Below are positions 16,325-24,168 of a stretch of DNA of 64,000 nt, piece by piece. Below the pieces are notes generated by a model, which searched no databases, was not told the DNA's origin, and worked only from the letters and a program-made list of their open reading frames with translations. This DNA comes from Streptomyces cylindrosporus (lineage in GTDB: Bacteria > Actinomycetota > Actinomycetes > Streptomycetales > Streptomycetaceae): positions 62,001 to 126,000 of the forward strand of contig NZ_JALDAY010000021.1 in the NCBI RefSeq assembly GCF_022698165.1, written 5' to 3'. Made by a program: the position numbers and the translations under genes. Every line of letters begins with the position of its first letter. The first letter of the stretch is position 1.

Positions 16325-16819
16325 TCAGTCGGCCACGGGTGCCGGGCGCCGCCCGGGCAGCCGGCGCCACTTCTCCTGGACCACGACCTCGCGCAGGCGC
16401 CAACCGTCGTACGTCCGCAGCAGTCCGAACGCGTAACGGCCGCCGCACACGAAGTCCGGTGCGGCGCCGTCGCCCTCGAACCGCATGGGATTGACGTAGT
16501 CGGCCTGCACGCGCGCGGTGTCGCCGGTGTCCTGTTCCAGAAGCCCGAACCGCACCCGGCGGTTGACGATCAGATGCTGCCGCATCGGAAACAACGCCAT
16601 GCTCTCGGCGAGCCAGGCGGCAACGCTCCCGGCGTCCCCCTCGATCCCACCGGCCGACCGGTAGTCGGCGCGCCCGTCGGTGGTGAACAGCCTCCGGTAC
16701 GCGTCCCAGTCCCCGTCGTCCACCGCCACCGCGTAATCGGTGACCACCTCGTCAACGGCCAACCGATCCATCACGGTCGCAAGCTCCACGCGCTGCGTCA
16801 TCGGCTCAGTGTTGGGCAT
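16325..16819 (-). CDS. SnoaL/NTF2-like domain protein
   Basis: 164 residues from ATG 16819 (an alternative ATG is at 16801). Cone-shaped alpha+beta fold of the SnoaL-4 type: VDEVVTDYAVAVDDGDWDAY, RRLFTTDGRADYRSAGG, MRQHLIVNRRVRF and YAFGLLRTYDGWRLREVVV. Members are dehydratases, isomerases, cyclases or catalytically inactive binding proteins; the common His-Asp pair is not clearly identifiable. It is a single gene between lnt and a long gap. Confidence 0.85.
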   Translation of the reverse strand: MPNTEPMTQRVELATVMDRLAVDEVVTDYAVAVDDGDWDAYRRLFTTDGRADYRSAGGIEGDAGSVAAWLAESMALFPMRQHLIVNRRVRFGLLEQDTGDTARVQADYVNPMRFEGDGAAPDFVCGGRYAFGLLRTYDGWRLREVVVQEKWRRLPGRRPAPVAD

Positions 16820-17223
16820 GCGGACTGCCGGGCCAAGGGCGGGGTCGATATTGGGTCGCTCGCGAAGACATACGGCCAGTGGGTCCCTGCACCGAGGCCG
16901 CAGCAGCGTGGGACGCGCGACCGCATCCAGCGAAGCCGGGTCGGCCTCAAGTCACCTGCGGACAAGGGTTGTTCGGTGCTCTGTGGCGGTAGAGTGATAT
17001 GGCCGTCAGGATTCTGCCGACGGTTGGAGACGAGATCAGGGGGATGCACATGCAGTGCTCAGGCCACGTGGGTCCCACCCCGTGGTTGCCGGTCGTGTGC
17101 CGCGTAGGCGGTGCGCCCTGGCTACGGCATCAGTGCGTAGGCATTGGTCGTCCGGCTGGCATGTGTGCGGAATCCCGCAGGATCCGGACGCCGATGTTCT
17201 GACAGAACTCGGAAGGATCGTCG
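16820..17223. other. 404-base stretch without a convincing gene
   Basis: Short frames here show no recognisable protein and no conserved start signals. A possible promoter, TTGTTC (16969-16974) with a 15-base spacer to TAGAGT (16990-16995), points to the right, toward the small membrane-protein gene at 17224. Otherwise I see nothing identifiable. Confidence 0.4.
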
Positions 17224-17436
17224 TTGTCCAGTCAGGTTCCGGTGTGCAATCACCGGGTCTACGAAGTCGTGATCGTCTTTCTCCTGTCCATCGTCGCGGG
17301 CTTGGTTGCCGGTCTGGTCTGGGCCGCGCTCGGCATGGCACCGGCGTCGGCCATCGGTGCCGGAGCCGCGGTCTTCGCCGGCGCCTTCGGGCTCTGTATG
17401 ACGGCGGTGGCCTACGTGAAGAAGCAGACTGACTAG
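17224..17436 (+). CDS. Small two-helix membrane protein
   Basis: 70 residues from TTG 17224, with GGAAGGA eight bases upstream. Sequence features: a short polar start (SSQVPVCNHRVYE), a first membrane helix (VVIVFLLSIVAGLVAGLVWA), a Gly/Ala-rich second helix (ASAIGAGAAVFAGAFGLCMT) and a short basic tail ending VKKQTD. The base composition is lower in GC than neighbouring genes. No family recognised. The TTG start and size make it uncertain, but the hydrophobic pattern and ribosome-binding site favour a real gene. Confidence 0.55.
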   Translation: MSSQVPVCNHRVYEVVIVFLLSIVAGLVAGLVWAALGMAPASAIGAGAAVFAGAFGLCMTAVAYVKKQTD

Positions 17437-17464
17437 CCCGCATGGCGACAACTCCGGGCTAGAG

Positions 17465-17481
17465 TGATCGATGATCGATCA
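17465..17481. promoter_or_regulatory. 17-base palindromic operator before an SDR gene
   Basis: TGATCGAT-G-ATCGATCA is a perfect palindrome 26 bases before the SDR start. It overlaps a possible -10 element TAGAGT (17460-17465), so a bound repressor would block transcription. No regulator gene is adjacent on this side; the nearest are the HxlR gene at 18681 and more distant regulators. Confidence 0.55.
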
Positions 17482-17507
17482 TTTGATCTGCTGCTCAGGA
17501 GGAACCC

Positions 17508-18248
17508 ATGACACGTCCCGTCACCGTCGTCACCGGCGGCAGTAGGGGAATCGGTGCCGCGACCTGTCTCCGGCTCGCGGCGGACGGGCATGACGTGGTG
17601 GTCGGGTACGTCCGGGACCGGGACGCCGCCGAGCGTGTCGCGGACGGGGTGCGGGGGGTTGGGGGGCGCGCCGTCACCGTGCAAGTGGATACCGCCGTCG
17701 AAGGCGATGTCGAGCGGCTCTTCGACGTGGCTGAACTTGAACTCGGGCCCGTGACCGGTCTTGTGAACAACGCTGCCGTGACAGGGCCGTTGGGGCGGCT
17801 CGCCGATACCGGTACCGACACCCTGCGCCGCGTCGTCGACGTCAATCTCCTCGGCACGCTGCTGTGTTCGCGCCGAGCCGCGCAGCTCATGACCCCGCGG
17901 GGGAGCGGCGTCATCGTCAACGTCTCGTCGGGGGCCGCCACCCTCGGCAGTCCCGGCGAGTACGTGCACTACGCGGCCACCAAGGCGGCCGTCGACGCCC
18001 TGACTCTCGGCCTGGCCAAGGAACTCGGGCCCGACGGCATCCGCGTCAACGCCGTCGCGCCCGGCGCCGTCGACACCGAGATGCACGCCACCATGGGTGA
18101 TCCGGACCGTGCTTGGCGGATGGCCGAGTCGATTCCGCTGCGGCGGCCGGCACGGGCCGAGGAGATCGCCGCGGCCATCGCATGGCTGATGTCACCGGAC
18201 GCGTCGTACGCGACGGGTGCGGTACTGCGAGTGGCCGGCGGGCGTTGA
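17508..18248 (+). CDS. Short-chain dehydrogenase/reductase
   Basis: 246 residues from ATG 17508 with AGGAGG nine bases upstream. SDR motifs: TGGSRGIGA (9-17), VNNAA (87-91), catalytic Ser in NVSSGAATLG (about 140), Tyr155 and Lys159 in HYAATKAAV. The C-terminal ATGAVLRVAGGR end is standard. Closest in style to glucose-1-dehydrogenase/FabG-like reductases; substrate unknown. Expression is probably controlled by the 17-base palindrome just upstream. Confidence 0.9.
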   Translation: MTRPVTVVTGGSRGIGAATCLRLAADGHDVVVGYVRDRDAAERVADGVRGVGGRAVTVQVDTAVEGDVERLFDVAELELGPVTGLVNNAAVTGPLGRLADTGTDTLRRVVDVNLLGTLLCSRRAAQLMTPRGSGVIVNVSSGAATLGSPGEYVHYAATKAAVDALTLGLAKELGPDGIRVNAVAPGAVDTEMHATMGDPDRAWRMAESIPLRRPARAEEIAAAIAWLMSPDASYATGAVLRVAGGR

Positions 18249-18367
18249 ACTACGGCTGTAGTGCGGGCGCGGGTGCGGGTGCGGGTGCGGAGCGTCCGGG
18301 TCTGCGGGGTGGCAGGTCGGGCGGGGGCGTATAGGCCGCCCGCGCCGCGTGACGGGCGGGCTGCCGC

Positions 18368-18547
18368 TTACGCCGCCTCGATCACGCCTCCACGGATCGC
18401 CGCCGCCCACTCGACCACCAACAGCTCGTACTCCGCACGCTCCTGAGCCGAGAGCGAGCCGCTCGCGCGCAGCCACAGCGCGCGGATCTGCTCGTTCACC
18501 TCGGCAGCAGACCGCACGGAACCAGGGGCCATGGAATCGGGGGACAT
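18368..18547 (-). CDS. Small conserved helical protein
   Basis: 59 residues from ATG 18547 (a nearer ATG at 18532 would give 54). Sequence MSPDSMAPGSVRSAAEVNEQ then IRALWLRASGSLSAQERAEY and a final VVEWAAAIRGGVIEAA: two or three amphipathic helices, acidic and without membrane segments. Similar 50-70-residue proteins occur in other Streptomyces from memory; no function is known. Single gene between the SDR and the HxlR gene. Confidence 0.65.
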   Translation of the reverse strand: MSPDSMAPGSVRSAAEVNEQIRALWLRASGSLSAQERAEYELLVVEWAAAIRGGVIEAA

Positions 18548-18642
18548 GCCGACAAGCCTAGGGGCAAGCACTGACACTGCGCTACCGGACGGCTACTCAT
18601 CCCCTATGTCTTTGGTCACGGATTTCTTGATCACGGCCGCTT

Positions 18643-18660
18643 ACTGACTTTACGGTCAGT
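18643..18660. promoter_or_regulatory. Inverted repeat ACTGAC-N6-GTCAGT
   Basis: ACTGAC (18643-18648) and GTCAGT (18655-18660) flank a 6-base AT-containing spacer, a form common for TetR-type operators. It lies 20 bases beyond the HxlR stop codon and 95 bases before the small gene at 18547, so it could regulate that gene. A weak signal on its own. Confidence 0.35.
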
Positions 18661-18680
18661 CAACCAAGCCCGGCAGGCGT

Positions 18681-19055
18681 TTACTTCTGCCTCTCCGCCC
18701 AAACCCGCGACCACTCCAGCAGCGGTCCCATCGCCGCTACCAAGTCCAGCCCGAGCGCCGTGAGTTGCCAGGTCGCGTCGGCCGTCGGCGCCGCGATGCC
18801 CGCCTCGCGCAGCTCCGCCAGCCGTGTCGACAGGACGCTGGAGGACATGCCGTCGCAACGGCGTTGCAGGTCCCGGAAGCCGATCGGGGCCGTGTGCTGG
18901 TGGAGTTCCCAGATCACGCGCAGCGTCCAGCGGCGGCCGAGCAGGTCGAGTGCCGCCATGACCGGACGGCCGGTCGTCGATCCCCGGACCGGCCGCCCGG
19001 GAGTTGGTGCCGGTCCCACAGCAGTTCCTCCAGCATCTCCGCGAATCCAGCCCAC
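18681..19055 (-). CDS. HxlR-family transcriptional regulator
   Basis: 124 residues from ATG 19055. Winged-helix features: PVMAALDLLGRRWTLRVIWE, then FRDLQRRCDGMSSSVLSTRL, AELREAGIAAPTADATWQLT and a C-terminal LGLDLVAAMGPLLEWSRVW. The usual redox-sensing N-terminal Cys (CPV) is replaced by Arg (GRPV), so thiol sensing of the HypR kind is not expected at that position. It faces the carboxymuconolactone-decarboxylase-type gene across a 12-bp inverted repeat that starts one base from its own ATG. Confidence 0.88.
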   Translation of the reverse strand: MGWIRGDAGGTAVGPAPTPGRPVRGSTTGRPVMAALDLLGRRWTLRVIWELHQHTAPIGFRDLQRRCDGMSSSVLSTRLAELREAGIAAPTADATWQLTALGLDLVAAMGPLLEWSRVWAERQK

Positions 19056-19056
19056 A

Positions 19057-19087
19057 CTCTTGCGCTTCGATTTCAGAAGCGCAAGAG
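19057..19087. promoter_or_regulatory. HxlR operator: perfect 12-bp inverted repeat between divergent starts
   Basis: CTCTTGCGCTTC (19057-19068) and GAAGCGCAAGAG (19076-19087) are perfect complements separated by GATTTCA. The repeat nearly fills the 41 bases between the two start codons (19055 and 19097), and neither gene has room for a ribosome-binding site, suggesting leaderless transcripts starting inside or beside the operator. Binding would shut both genes at once. Confidence 0.8.
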
Positions 19088-19096
19088 TCGGTACCC

Positions 19097-19657
19097 ATGA
19101 AGCAGCGTATCGACGGCGTAGCGCCGCCCTACCCGCCCGAGACCGACCGCGCCCTGCACCGCTGGATGCCGCCCGGCGTCACCCGCGAACCCCTGATGCT
19201 CTTCAAGGTCCTCGAACGTCACCCCGAACTCGCCTCCCGTATGCGCGCACTCGGCGCCGGACTCCTCGTCCACGGCCGCCTCTCCGACGCCGACCGCGAG
19301 CTGGTGATCGCCCGCGTCGCGGCCCGCGCCGGCTGCGCCTATGAGTGGGGAGTCCACATGGCGACGTACGCGGAAACGGCCGGTCTCACCCCGTACCAGA
19401 TCACGTTGACCGCGACCGGCACCCCCGACGACCCCGCCTGGTCGCCCCGTCAGACGGCGCTGCTGCGCGCGGTCGACGAACTGCACGCCTCCGCCCGGCT
19501 GGGCGACGACACCTGGGCCGCGCTCCGCGAGCAGCTCGACGAGCCCGAGGCCATCGAGTTCCTTGTGCTCGCCGGGTGGTACCGGACCATCGCCTATGTG
19601 GCCAACGGTGTGCAGATCGAGTCCGAGCCCTGGGCGCTTGCGCTGCCCGCGCGGTGA
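19097..19657 (+). CDS. Carboxymuconolactone decarboxylase (CMD/AhpD-like) family protein
   Basis: 186 residues from ATG 19097. The helical CMD core is visible in LSDADRELVIARVAARAGCA, YEWGVHMATYAETAGLTPYQ and LVLAGWYRTIAYVANGV. AhpD-type members have CxxC in the position where this protein reads GCAYEWGVH, so only one Cys is kept and peroxidase/thiol-relay activity is doubtful, while the Glu and His of the decarboxylase-type site are present. Divergent from and probably controlled by the HxlR regulator. Stop is one base from that of the convergent uppP gene. Confidence 0.85.
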   Translation: MKQRIDGVAPPYPPETDRALHRWMPPGVTREPLMLFKVLERHPELASRMRALGAGLLVHGRLSDADRELVIARVAARAGCAYEWGVHMATYAETAGLTPYQITLTATGTPDDPAWSPRQTALLRAVDELHASARLGDDTWAALREQLDEPEAIEFLVLAGWYRTIAYVANGVQIESEPWALALPAR

Positions 19658-19658
19658 A

Positions 19659-20534
19659 TCAGCCCGCCGACTCCGCCGCGTGCGGGCTCAGCGCCCCCGC
19701 CGTGACCAGCGCGATGATCACGATGCCGAGCGCGATCCGGTACCAGACGAACGGCATGAAGCTCTTCGTCGAGATGAACTTCATGAACCAGGCGATCACC
19801 GCGTAACCCGACGCGAAGGCGATCGCCGTCGCGAAAAGCGTCGGGCCCCACGACACGTGGTCGCTCTCCATCGCGTCCTTGAGTTCGAACAGGCCGGACG
19901 CCAGCACCGCGGGGACGGCGAGCAGGAAGGAGTAGCGGGCCGCGGCCTCGCGCTTGTAGCCCATGAACAGGCCGCCGCTGATGGTGGCGCCGGAGCGGGA
20001 GACGCCGGGCACGAGGGCGGCCGACTGGCACAGACCGAAGACCAGGCCGTCCTTCACGCCCAGGTGCTCCAGCGTCTTGCGCTGCTTGGGCGCGCGGTGC
20101 CGGCCACCCGTCTCGTCGCGGGCCGCCAGCCGGTCGGCGATGCCGATGACGACGCCGATCCCGATCAGCATGGTCGCGGTGATCCGCAGATCGCGGAACG
20201 GCCCCTCGATCTGGTCCTTGAACAGCAGCCCCAGCACGCCGATCGGGATCGAGCCGACGATGACCAGCCAGCCCATCTGCGCGTCGTGGTCGGCCCGCAT
20301 CTCCTTGTTCACCAGGGAGCGCGACCAAGCCGAGAGGATCCGCCCGATGTCCTTGCGGAAGTAGATCAGCACCGCGGCCTCCGTGCCGATCTGGGTGATC
20401 GCCGTGAACGCCGCGCCCGGGTCCTTCCAGCCCGAGAAGGCCGCGGTCAGCCGCAGATGCGCGCTGGAGGAGACGGGAAGGAACTCGGTCAGCCCCTGGA
20501 CGAGTCCGAGGACGAGGGATTCAAACCAAGACAT
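19659..20534 (-). CDS. uppP: Undecaprenyl-diphosphatase UppP (BacA)
   Basis: 291 residues from ATG 20534. Recycles the lipid carrier of peptidoglycan synthesis by dephosphorylating undecaprenyl pyrophosphate; loss or gain alters bacitracin sensitivity. Diagnostic motifs: GLTEFLPVSSSAHLRL near residue 14 with the catalytic Glu, and ALVPGVSRSGATISGGLFMG with the Arg/Ser of the active site. Eight membrane helices are apparent. The length is slightly above the 270-280 usual. Convergent with the CMD gene and divergent from the sugar-oxidoreductase operon. Confidence 0.96.
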   Translation of the reverse strand: MSWFESLVLGLVQGLTEFLPVSSSAHLRLTAAFSGWKDPGAAFTAITQIGTEAAVLIYFRKDIGRILSAWSRSLVNKEMRADHDAQMGWLVIVGSIPIGVLGLLFKDQIEGPFRDLRITATMLIGIGVVIGIADRLAARDETGGRHRAPKQRKTLEHLGVKDGLVFGLCQSAALVPGVSRSGATISGGLFMGYKREAAARYSFLLAVPAVLASGLFELKDAMESDHVSWGPTLFATAIAFASGYAVIAWFMKFISTKSFMPFVWYRIALGIVIIALVTAGALSPHAAESAG

Positions 20535-20779
20535 GAAGTTACGGCGTCCAAGTGCTGATCGTGGCGGGCGGACAGGGCGTCGAGGCAGGCGGACAGGGCG
20601 TCGCGCCGCCGGGCGTCGTGATCACGGGTGTGGGGGCAGCCTAGCGTCCGGCACTGACAGCGCCCCCACAGGGGTTCCGGCACGGACAGCTCCCGCACAG
20701 GGGTTTCGCGGGCGGCCCGCGACCATGGGTTTCGGGTGGTTGACCTTGCGCGGGGGCGCGGCTTACCTTCCATGGAGGA
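20535..20779. other. Non-coding gap with short direct repeats upstream of uppP
   Basis: GGCGGACAGGGCGTCG occurs twice (about 20571 and 20589), and the segment around CCGGCAC-GACAGC-CCC-CACAGGGGTT occurs twice in tandem (about 20650-20710). No gene or obvious promoter is seen; the repeats resemble the minisatellite-like material at 9000 in being recent and G/C-rich. The right end of the gap contains the LacI-type site described separately. Confidence 0.45.
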
Positions 20780-20792
20780 GAAAGCGCTTGCT
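20779..20792. promoter_or_regulatory. LacI-family-type operator before the sugar-oxidoreductase operon
   Basis: AGAAAGCGCTTGCT is a 14-base palindrome with one mismatched pair around AAGCGCTT. LacI-family sugar repressors in Streptomyces typically bind sites with a central CG in this form. It lies 49 bases before the Gfo/Idh start. No LacI gene is in the window, so the regulator would be encoded elsewhere. Confidence 0.5.
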
Positions 20793-20840
20793 GTTCCTCC
20801 TCTTAGACCCGCCGTCCCCGGAGGAGTGCTGATCGCGTCC

Positions 20841-22019
20841 ATGTCCACGCCCGAGACCCGCCCAGGGACGTCCCAGCCCCCCTCCGGCCCGCTCGCCGGC
20901 CGCCGTGTCCGGGCCGCGATCATCGGCACCGGGGCCATCGGCCGCGGCTCGCATCTGCCCGCGCTGAACAGGCTCGCCGAGGAGGGCGAGACGGAGGTCG
21001 TCGCCGCGGTCGACATCGATGCCATCGCGGTCGAGGAGTTCTGCGAGCAGACCGGGATCCCGCACGCGTACACCGACCTGGACCGCATGCTGGAGGAGCA
21101 GCGCCCCGACCTGGTCAGCATCTGCACCCCACCGACCCTGCACCGCGCGCAGACGATCGCCGCGCTGCGGGCCGGGGCCTGGGTGTGGTGCGAGAAGCCG
21201 CCGGTGCCGACGCTCGCCGACTACGACGCCGTGGAGGCCGAGGAGGGCACGGAGAGCGGCCCGTACGCGTCCATCGTCTTCCAGCACCGCTTCGGTTCCG
21301 GTTCGCGGCATGTACGGCGGCTGCTGGCCGAGCGGGCCATGGGCCGGCCGCTCGTCGCGCACTGCCAGACCACCTGGTACCGGGACACCGCCTACTACGC
21401 CGTGCCCTGGCGCGGACGCTGGGCGACGGAGGGCGGCGGGCCCGCGATGGGGCACGGGATCCATCAGATGGACCTCCTGCTGGACCTGCTCGGGCCGTGG
21501 AGCGAGGTGCGGGCGATGGCCGGGCGGCTGGTGCACGACGTGGAGACCGAGGACGTGTCGACGGCCCTGGTCCGCTTCGAGAACGGCGCGCTGGCGACCG
21601 TCGTCAACAGCGTGCTCAGCCCCGAGGAGGTCAGCCGCATCCGCATTGACTGCGAGCGCGCCACCGTCGAGCTCACCCACCTCTACGGCCACTCCAACGC
21701 GAACTGGCGGATCGTCCCGGCCCCGGAGGTGCCCGGCGACGAGGCCGCCGCCTGGCAGGACTTCGGCGCGGACGTGCCCAGCTCGCACCTGGAGCAGCTG
21801 CGCGAGCTGGTCGCGAGCATGCGCAAGGGCGAGCGGCCGCGCAGCAGCGGCGCGGACGGGCGCACGAGCCTGGAGCTGATCGCCGCGCTGTACAAGTCGG
21901 CGTTCACCGACAGCACGGTGAGGGCGGGCGAGATCGGGCCCGGCGACTCGTTCTACACGGCGATGCACGGGAACGTCCCCGGGTGGGCACCCGTGGCCGC
22001 CGAGGAGGTGTCCGCATGA
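20841..22019 (+). CDS. Gfo/Idh/MocA-family oxidoreductase, first gene of a carbohydrate operon
   Basis: 392 residues from ATG 20841; an in-frame GTG at 20826 lies too close to GGAGG to use it. After a 20-residue leader comes the Rossmann motif RAAIIGTGAIGRGSHLPALN, then SICTPPTLHRAQTI and the catalytic-type WVWCEKPPVPTLADYD (EKP Lys). The C-terminal domain includes GPAMGHGIHQMDLLLDLLGP, with a conserved His. Likely dehydrogenates a sugar or cyclitol. It is translationally coupled to the DUF6807 gene (ATGA) and has a LacI-type operator upstream. Confidence 0.9.
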   Translation: MSTPETRPGTSQPPSGPLAGRRVRAAIIGTGAIGRGSHLPALNRLAEEGETEVVAAVDIDAIAVEEFCEQTGIPHAYTDLDRMLEEQRPDLVSICTPPTLHRAQTIAALRAGAWVWCEKPPVPTLADYDAVEAEEGTESGPYASIVFQHRFGSGSRHVRRLLAERAMGRPLVAHCQTTWYRDTAYYAVPWRGRWATEGGGPAMGHGIHQMDLLLDLLGPWSEVRAMAGRLVHDVETEDVSTALVRFENGALATVVNSVLSPEEVSRIRIDCERATVELTHLYGHSNANWRIVPAPEVPGDEAAAWQDFGADVPSSHLEQLRELVASMRKGERPRSSGADGRTSLELIAALYKSAFTDSTVRAGEIGPGDSFYTAMHGNVPGWAPVAAEEVSA

Positions 22020-22942
22020 CCGGCCTGCGTCTCGTCCACGCCCACGGCGAGCGGATCACGCTCACCGAACCGGCCACCGGCGTCGAGGTGCTGAGCTACG
22101 TGTACGCGCCCGAGGCCGCCTGGGAGGCCCCGAAGCCGTATGTGCACCCGATGCGCACCCTGGCCGGCGACGTCGTCACCGACTACCGGCCCAACGACCA
22201 CCGCTGGCACAAGGGCCTCCAGCTGACGGCCTCGCACCTGTCCGGCGCCAACCTGTGGGGCGGCAACTCGTACGTGCACGGCGAGGGCTACCTCGAACTC
22301 CCCGAGCGTGTCGGCTCGATGGCGCACGTCGCCTTCGACGAGGTCGCCGTGCACGAGGACCGGGCCGTCATCGCGGAGCGGCTCACCTGGCACCCGTACA
22401 GCGGTGAACTGTGGGCCGACGAGCGGCGGTTGATCGAGGTGCACGACGTCGACCGCGAGTCCGGTTCCTGGGCGCTGACCTGGACCAGCGCGGTCACCAA
22501 CCGGCGCGACGAGCCGCTGCGGTTCGGCAGCCCGACCTCCGCCGGGCGCGAACTGGCCGGTTACACGGGTTTGTTCTGGCGGGGCCCGCGCGCCTTCCGC
22601 GACGGCCGCATCATCGGCCCGGAGTCCGAGGGCCCCGGCCTGATGGGCGAGCAGGCGCCCTGGCTCGCCTTCTCCGGCGAGCACGACGGCAGCGACGGCC
22701 ACGCGACGCTCGTCTTCGCGCACGCCCCCGAGAACGACCACCTCGGGGCCGGGGGAGCCCACCCGGCCCACTGGTTCGTCCGCAACGAGCCGTTCGCCGG
22801 CGTGGCCCCGTCCTGGGCCTTCTACGACGAGCTGGAGCTGGCCCCCGGCGCCACGCTCACCCGCCGCTACCGCGTGGTGGTGGCCGACGGGGTCTGGGAG
22901 CGGGAGGAGATCGCCAAGTACCTGGAGGCGCACCCGTGGTGA
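22016..22942 (+). CDS. PmoA-family protein (DUF6807)
   Basis: 308 residues; ATG 22016 overlaps the previous stop. Recognised by YVHPMRTLAGDVVTDYRPND followed by HRWHKGLQLTASHLSGANLW, LIEVHDVDRESGSWALTW and the C-terminal HWFVRNEPFAGVAPSWAFYD. These beta-rich proteins (named PmoA only by annotation history) are consistently found with Gfo/Idh/MocA oxidoreductases and sugar ABC systems and probably act on or bind sugars; no methane-monooxygenase role is implied. The next gene overlaps its stop by GTGA. Confidence 0.85.
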   Translation: MTGLRLVHAHGERITLTEPATGVEVLSYVYAPEAAWEAPKPYVHPMRTLAGDVVTDYRPNDHRWHKGLQLTASHLSGANLWGGNSYVHGEGYLELPERVGSMAHVAFDEVAVHEDRAVIAERLTWHPYSGELWADERRLIEVHDVDRESGSWALTWTSAVTNRRDEPLRFGSPTSAGRELAGYTGLFWRGPRAFRDGRIIGPESEGPGLMGEQAPWLAFSGEHDGSDGHATLVFAHAPENDHLGAGGAHPAHWFVRNEPFAGVAPSWAFYDELELAPGATLTRRYRVVVADGVWEREEIAKYLEAHPW

Positions 22943-23658
22943 ACACCGGCGCATTCACCGGCCTGCCGGGCGGCGTCGCCGTCTCGCACCTGCGCGTCTA
23001 CGACTGGCCCGCCGCCGACGGCGTCTGCGGCGGAACTCCCCATATGCACCTGACCTGTTCGGAGGGGTACGTCGTCACGGGCGGCCGGGGCGCGGTGCAG
23101 ACGCTCACGACGTCCGGGTACGAGGTCACGCCCCTCGTGCCCGGCACGGTCGCCTGGTTCACGCCGGGCACGATCCACCGCCTCGTCAACGAGGACGACC
23201 TGCGCATCACGGTGCTGATGCAGAACAGCGGCCTGCCGGAGGCGGGCGACGCGGTCCTGACGCTGCCGCCGCGCTACCTCACCGATCCGGAGACGTACGC
23301 GGCCGCGACCAGGATCCCCGCGGACGCGCCGGAGGCCGAGCAGGAGCGGGTCGCCCGGGCCCGCCGGGACCTCGCCCTGGAGGGCTACCGGGCACTGCGC
23401 GAGGCGGACGGCCCCGAGCCGCTGGCCGCCTTCCACCGCGCCGCGGCAGCACTGGTACGTCCCCGGCTCGCCGAGTGGCGCGAGCGCTGGCGCCGGGGCG
23501 CCGAGGCGGCCGCAGCTGCCACGGGGGAGCAGCTGCGCCGCCTCGAACAGGGCGACACGTCCCACCTGGCGGACGCCACCGTACGGGCCGAACTGCCTTC
23601 GGCGCACGGCAAGTTCGGGATGTGCGGGCGGTTGGACGTGTACCCGGGGCCCGCCTGA
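22939..23658 (+). CDS. Cupin-domain protein, third gene of the carbohydrate operon
   Basis: 239 residues from GTG 22939, overlapping the previous stop. The cupin core includes GTPHMHLTCSEGYVVTGGRG (His-x-His-like metal site and Glu) and VPGTVAWFTPGTIHRLVNED with the third His. The C-terminal 110 residues are Arg/Ala-rich helices (AFHRAAAALVRPRLAEWRER) not seen in simple cupins. Probably a sugar isomerase or metal-dependent binding enzyme acting together with the two preceding gene products. Four-base overlaps throughout indicate tight translational coupling. Confidence 0.82.
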   Translation: MNTGAFTGLPGGVAVSHLRVYDWPAADGVCGGTPHMHLTCSEGYVVTGGRGAVQTLTTSGYEVTPLVPGTVAWFTPGTIHRLVNEDDLRITVLMQNSGLPEAGDAVLTLPPRYLTDPETYAAATRIPADAPEAEQERVARARRDLALEGYRALREADGPEPLAAFHRAAAALVRPRLAEWRERWRRGAEAAAAATGEQLRRLEQGDTSHLADATVRAELPSAHGKFGMCGRLDVYPGPA

Positions 23659-23673
23659 CGGCAGGCGTCAGGC
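23653..23673. terminator. Hairpin spanning the convergent stop codons
   Basis: GCCTGACG (23653-23660) pairs with CGTCAGGC (23666-23673) around a GCAGG loop. It includes the TGA of the cupin gene and the stop of the HxlR gene, so one hairpin can end both transcripts. Confidence 0.6.
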
Positions 23674-24138
23674 CGCCGTCGGCCCCGTCACCGTCCAGCC
23701 CTCCGCCTGGGGGTGGGCCGTCAGGTCCTCGTGGTGGACCGGTTTCCCGCAGGACCGGCAGGTGACGAGCGGGACGAGTTCGTGGCCGCAGATGTGTTCG
23801 ACCATCATGGGCAGGTTCACACCGCCCCGGATGTGGCGGTCGCCCCACTCCTTGAGGGTCATCAGGACGGGTTCCAGCTCCAGTCCGGCCTGCGTGGGCC
23901 GGTATTCGAAGCGCTGCGGCCGTTCGCTGTAGGCGCGCTTCGTCAGGATGCCCGCGTCTACGAGGCGGCGCAGGCGGCTGGACAGGACGTCGCGCGGGGC
24001 GCCGATGTTGCGCACCAGTTGGTCGAAGCGGCCGTTGCCGAGGCACACCTCCCGCAGGACGAGCAGGGAGTACTTCTCGCCGACGACTGCCAGTGCGTCG
24101 GCGATGGAGCAGGGGCGCGGATCTCCGTTGGCGGCCAT
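23668..24138 (-). CDS. HxlR-family regulator with C-terminal zinc-ribbon-like tail
   Basis: 156 residues from ATG 24138. HTH: CSIADALAVVGEKYSLLVLR, FDQLVRNIGAPRDVLSSRLR and RLVDAGILTKRAYSERPQRF. Cys24 before the first helix is the usual HxlR thiol. About 35 residues extend beyond the standard domain and contain CGHELVPLVTCRSCGKPVHH, i.e. three Cys and several His that could bind zinc. Divergent from the thiolase gene across an inverted repeat, which it probably binds. Confidence 0.88.
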   Translation of the reverse strand: MAANGDPRPCSIADALAVVGEKYSLLVLREVCLGNGRFDQLVRNIGAPRDVLSSRLRRLVDAGILTKRAYSERPQRFEYRPTQAGLELEPVLMTLKEWGDRHIRGGVNLPMMVEHICGHELVPLVTCRSCGKPVHHEDLTAHPQAEGWTVTGPTAA

Positions 24139-24168
24139 GACGCCCAGTCTAGAGGAGGGTTGGATTTT

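Noticed and set aside
16740..17202. Short plus-strand frames in the 16820-17223 gap
   Set aside because: No family, no ribosome-binding site and composition not like coding DNA.
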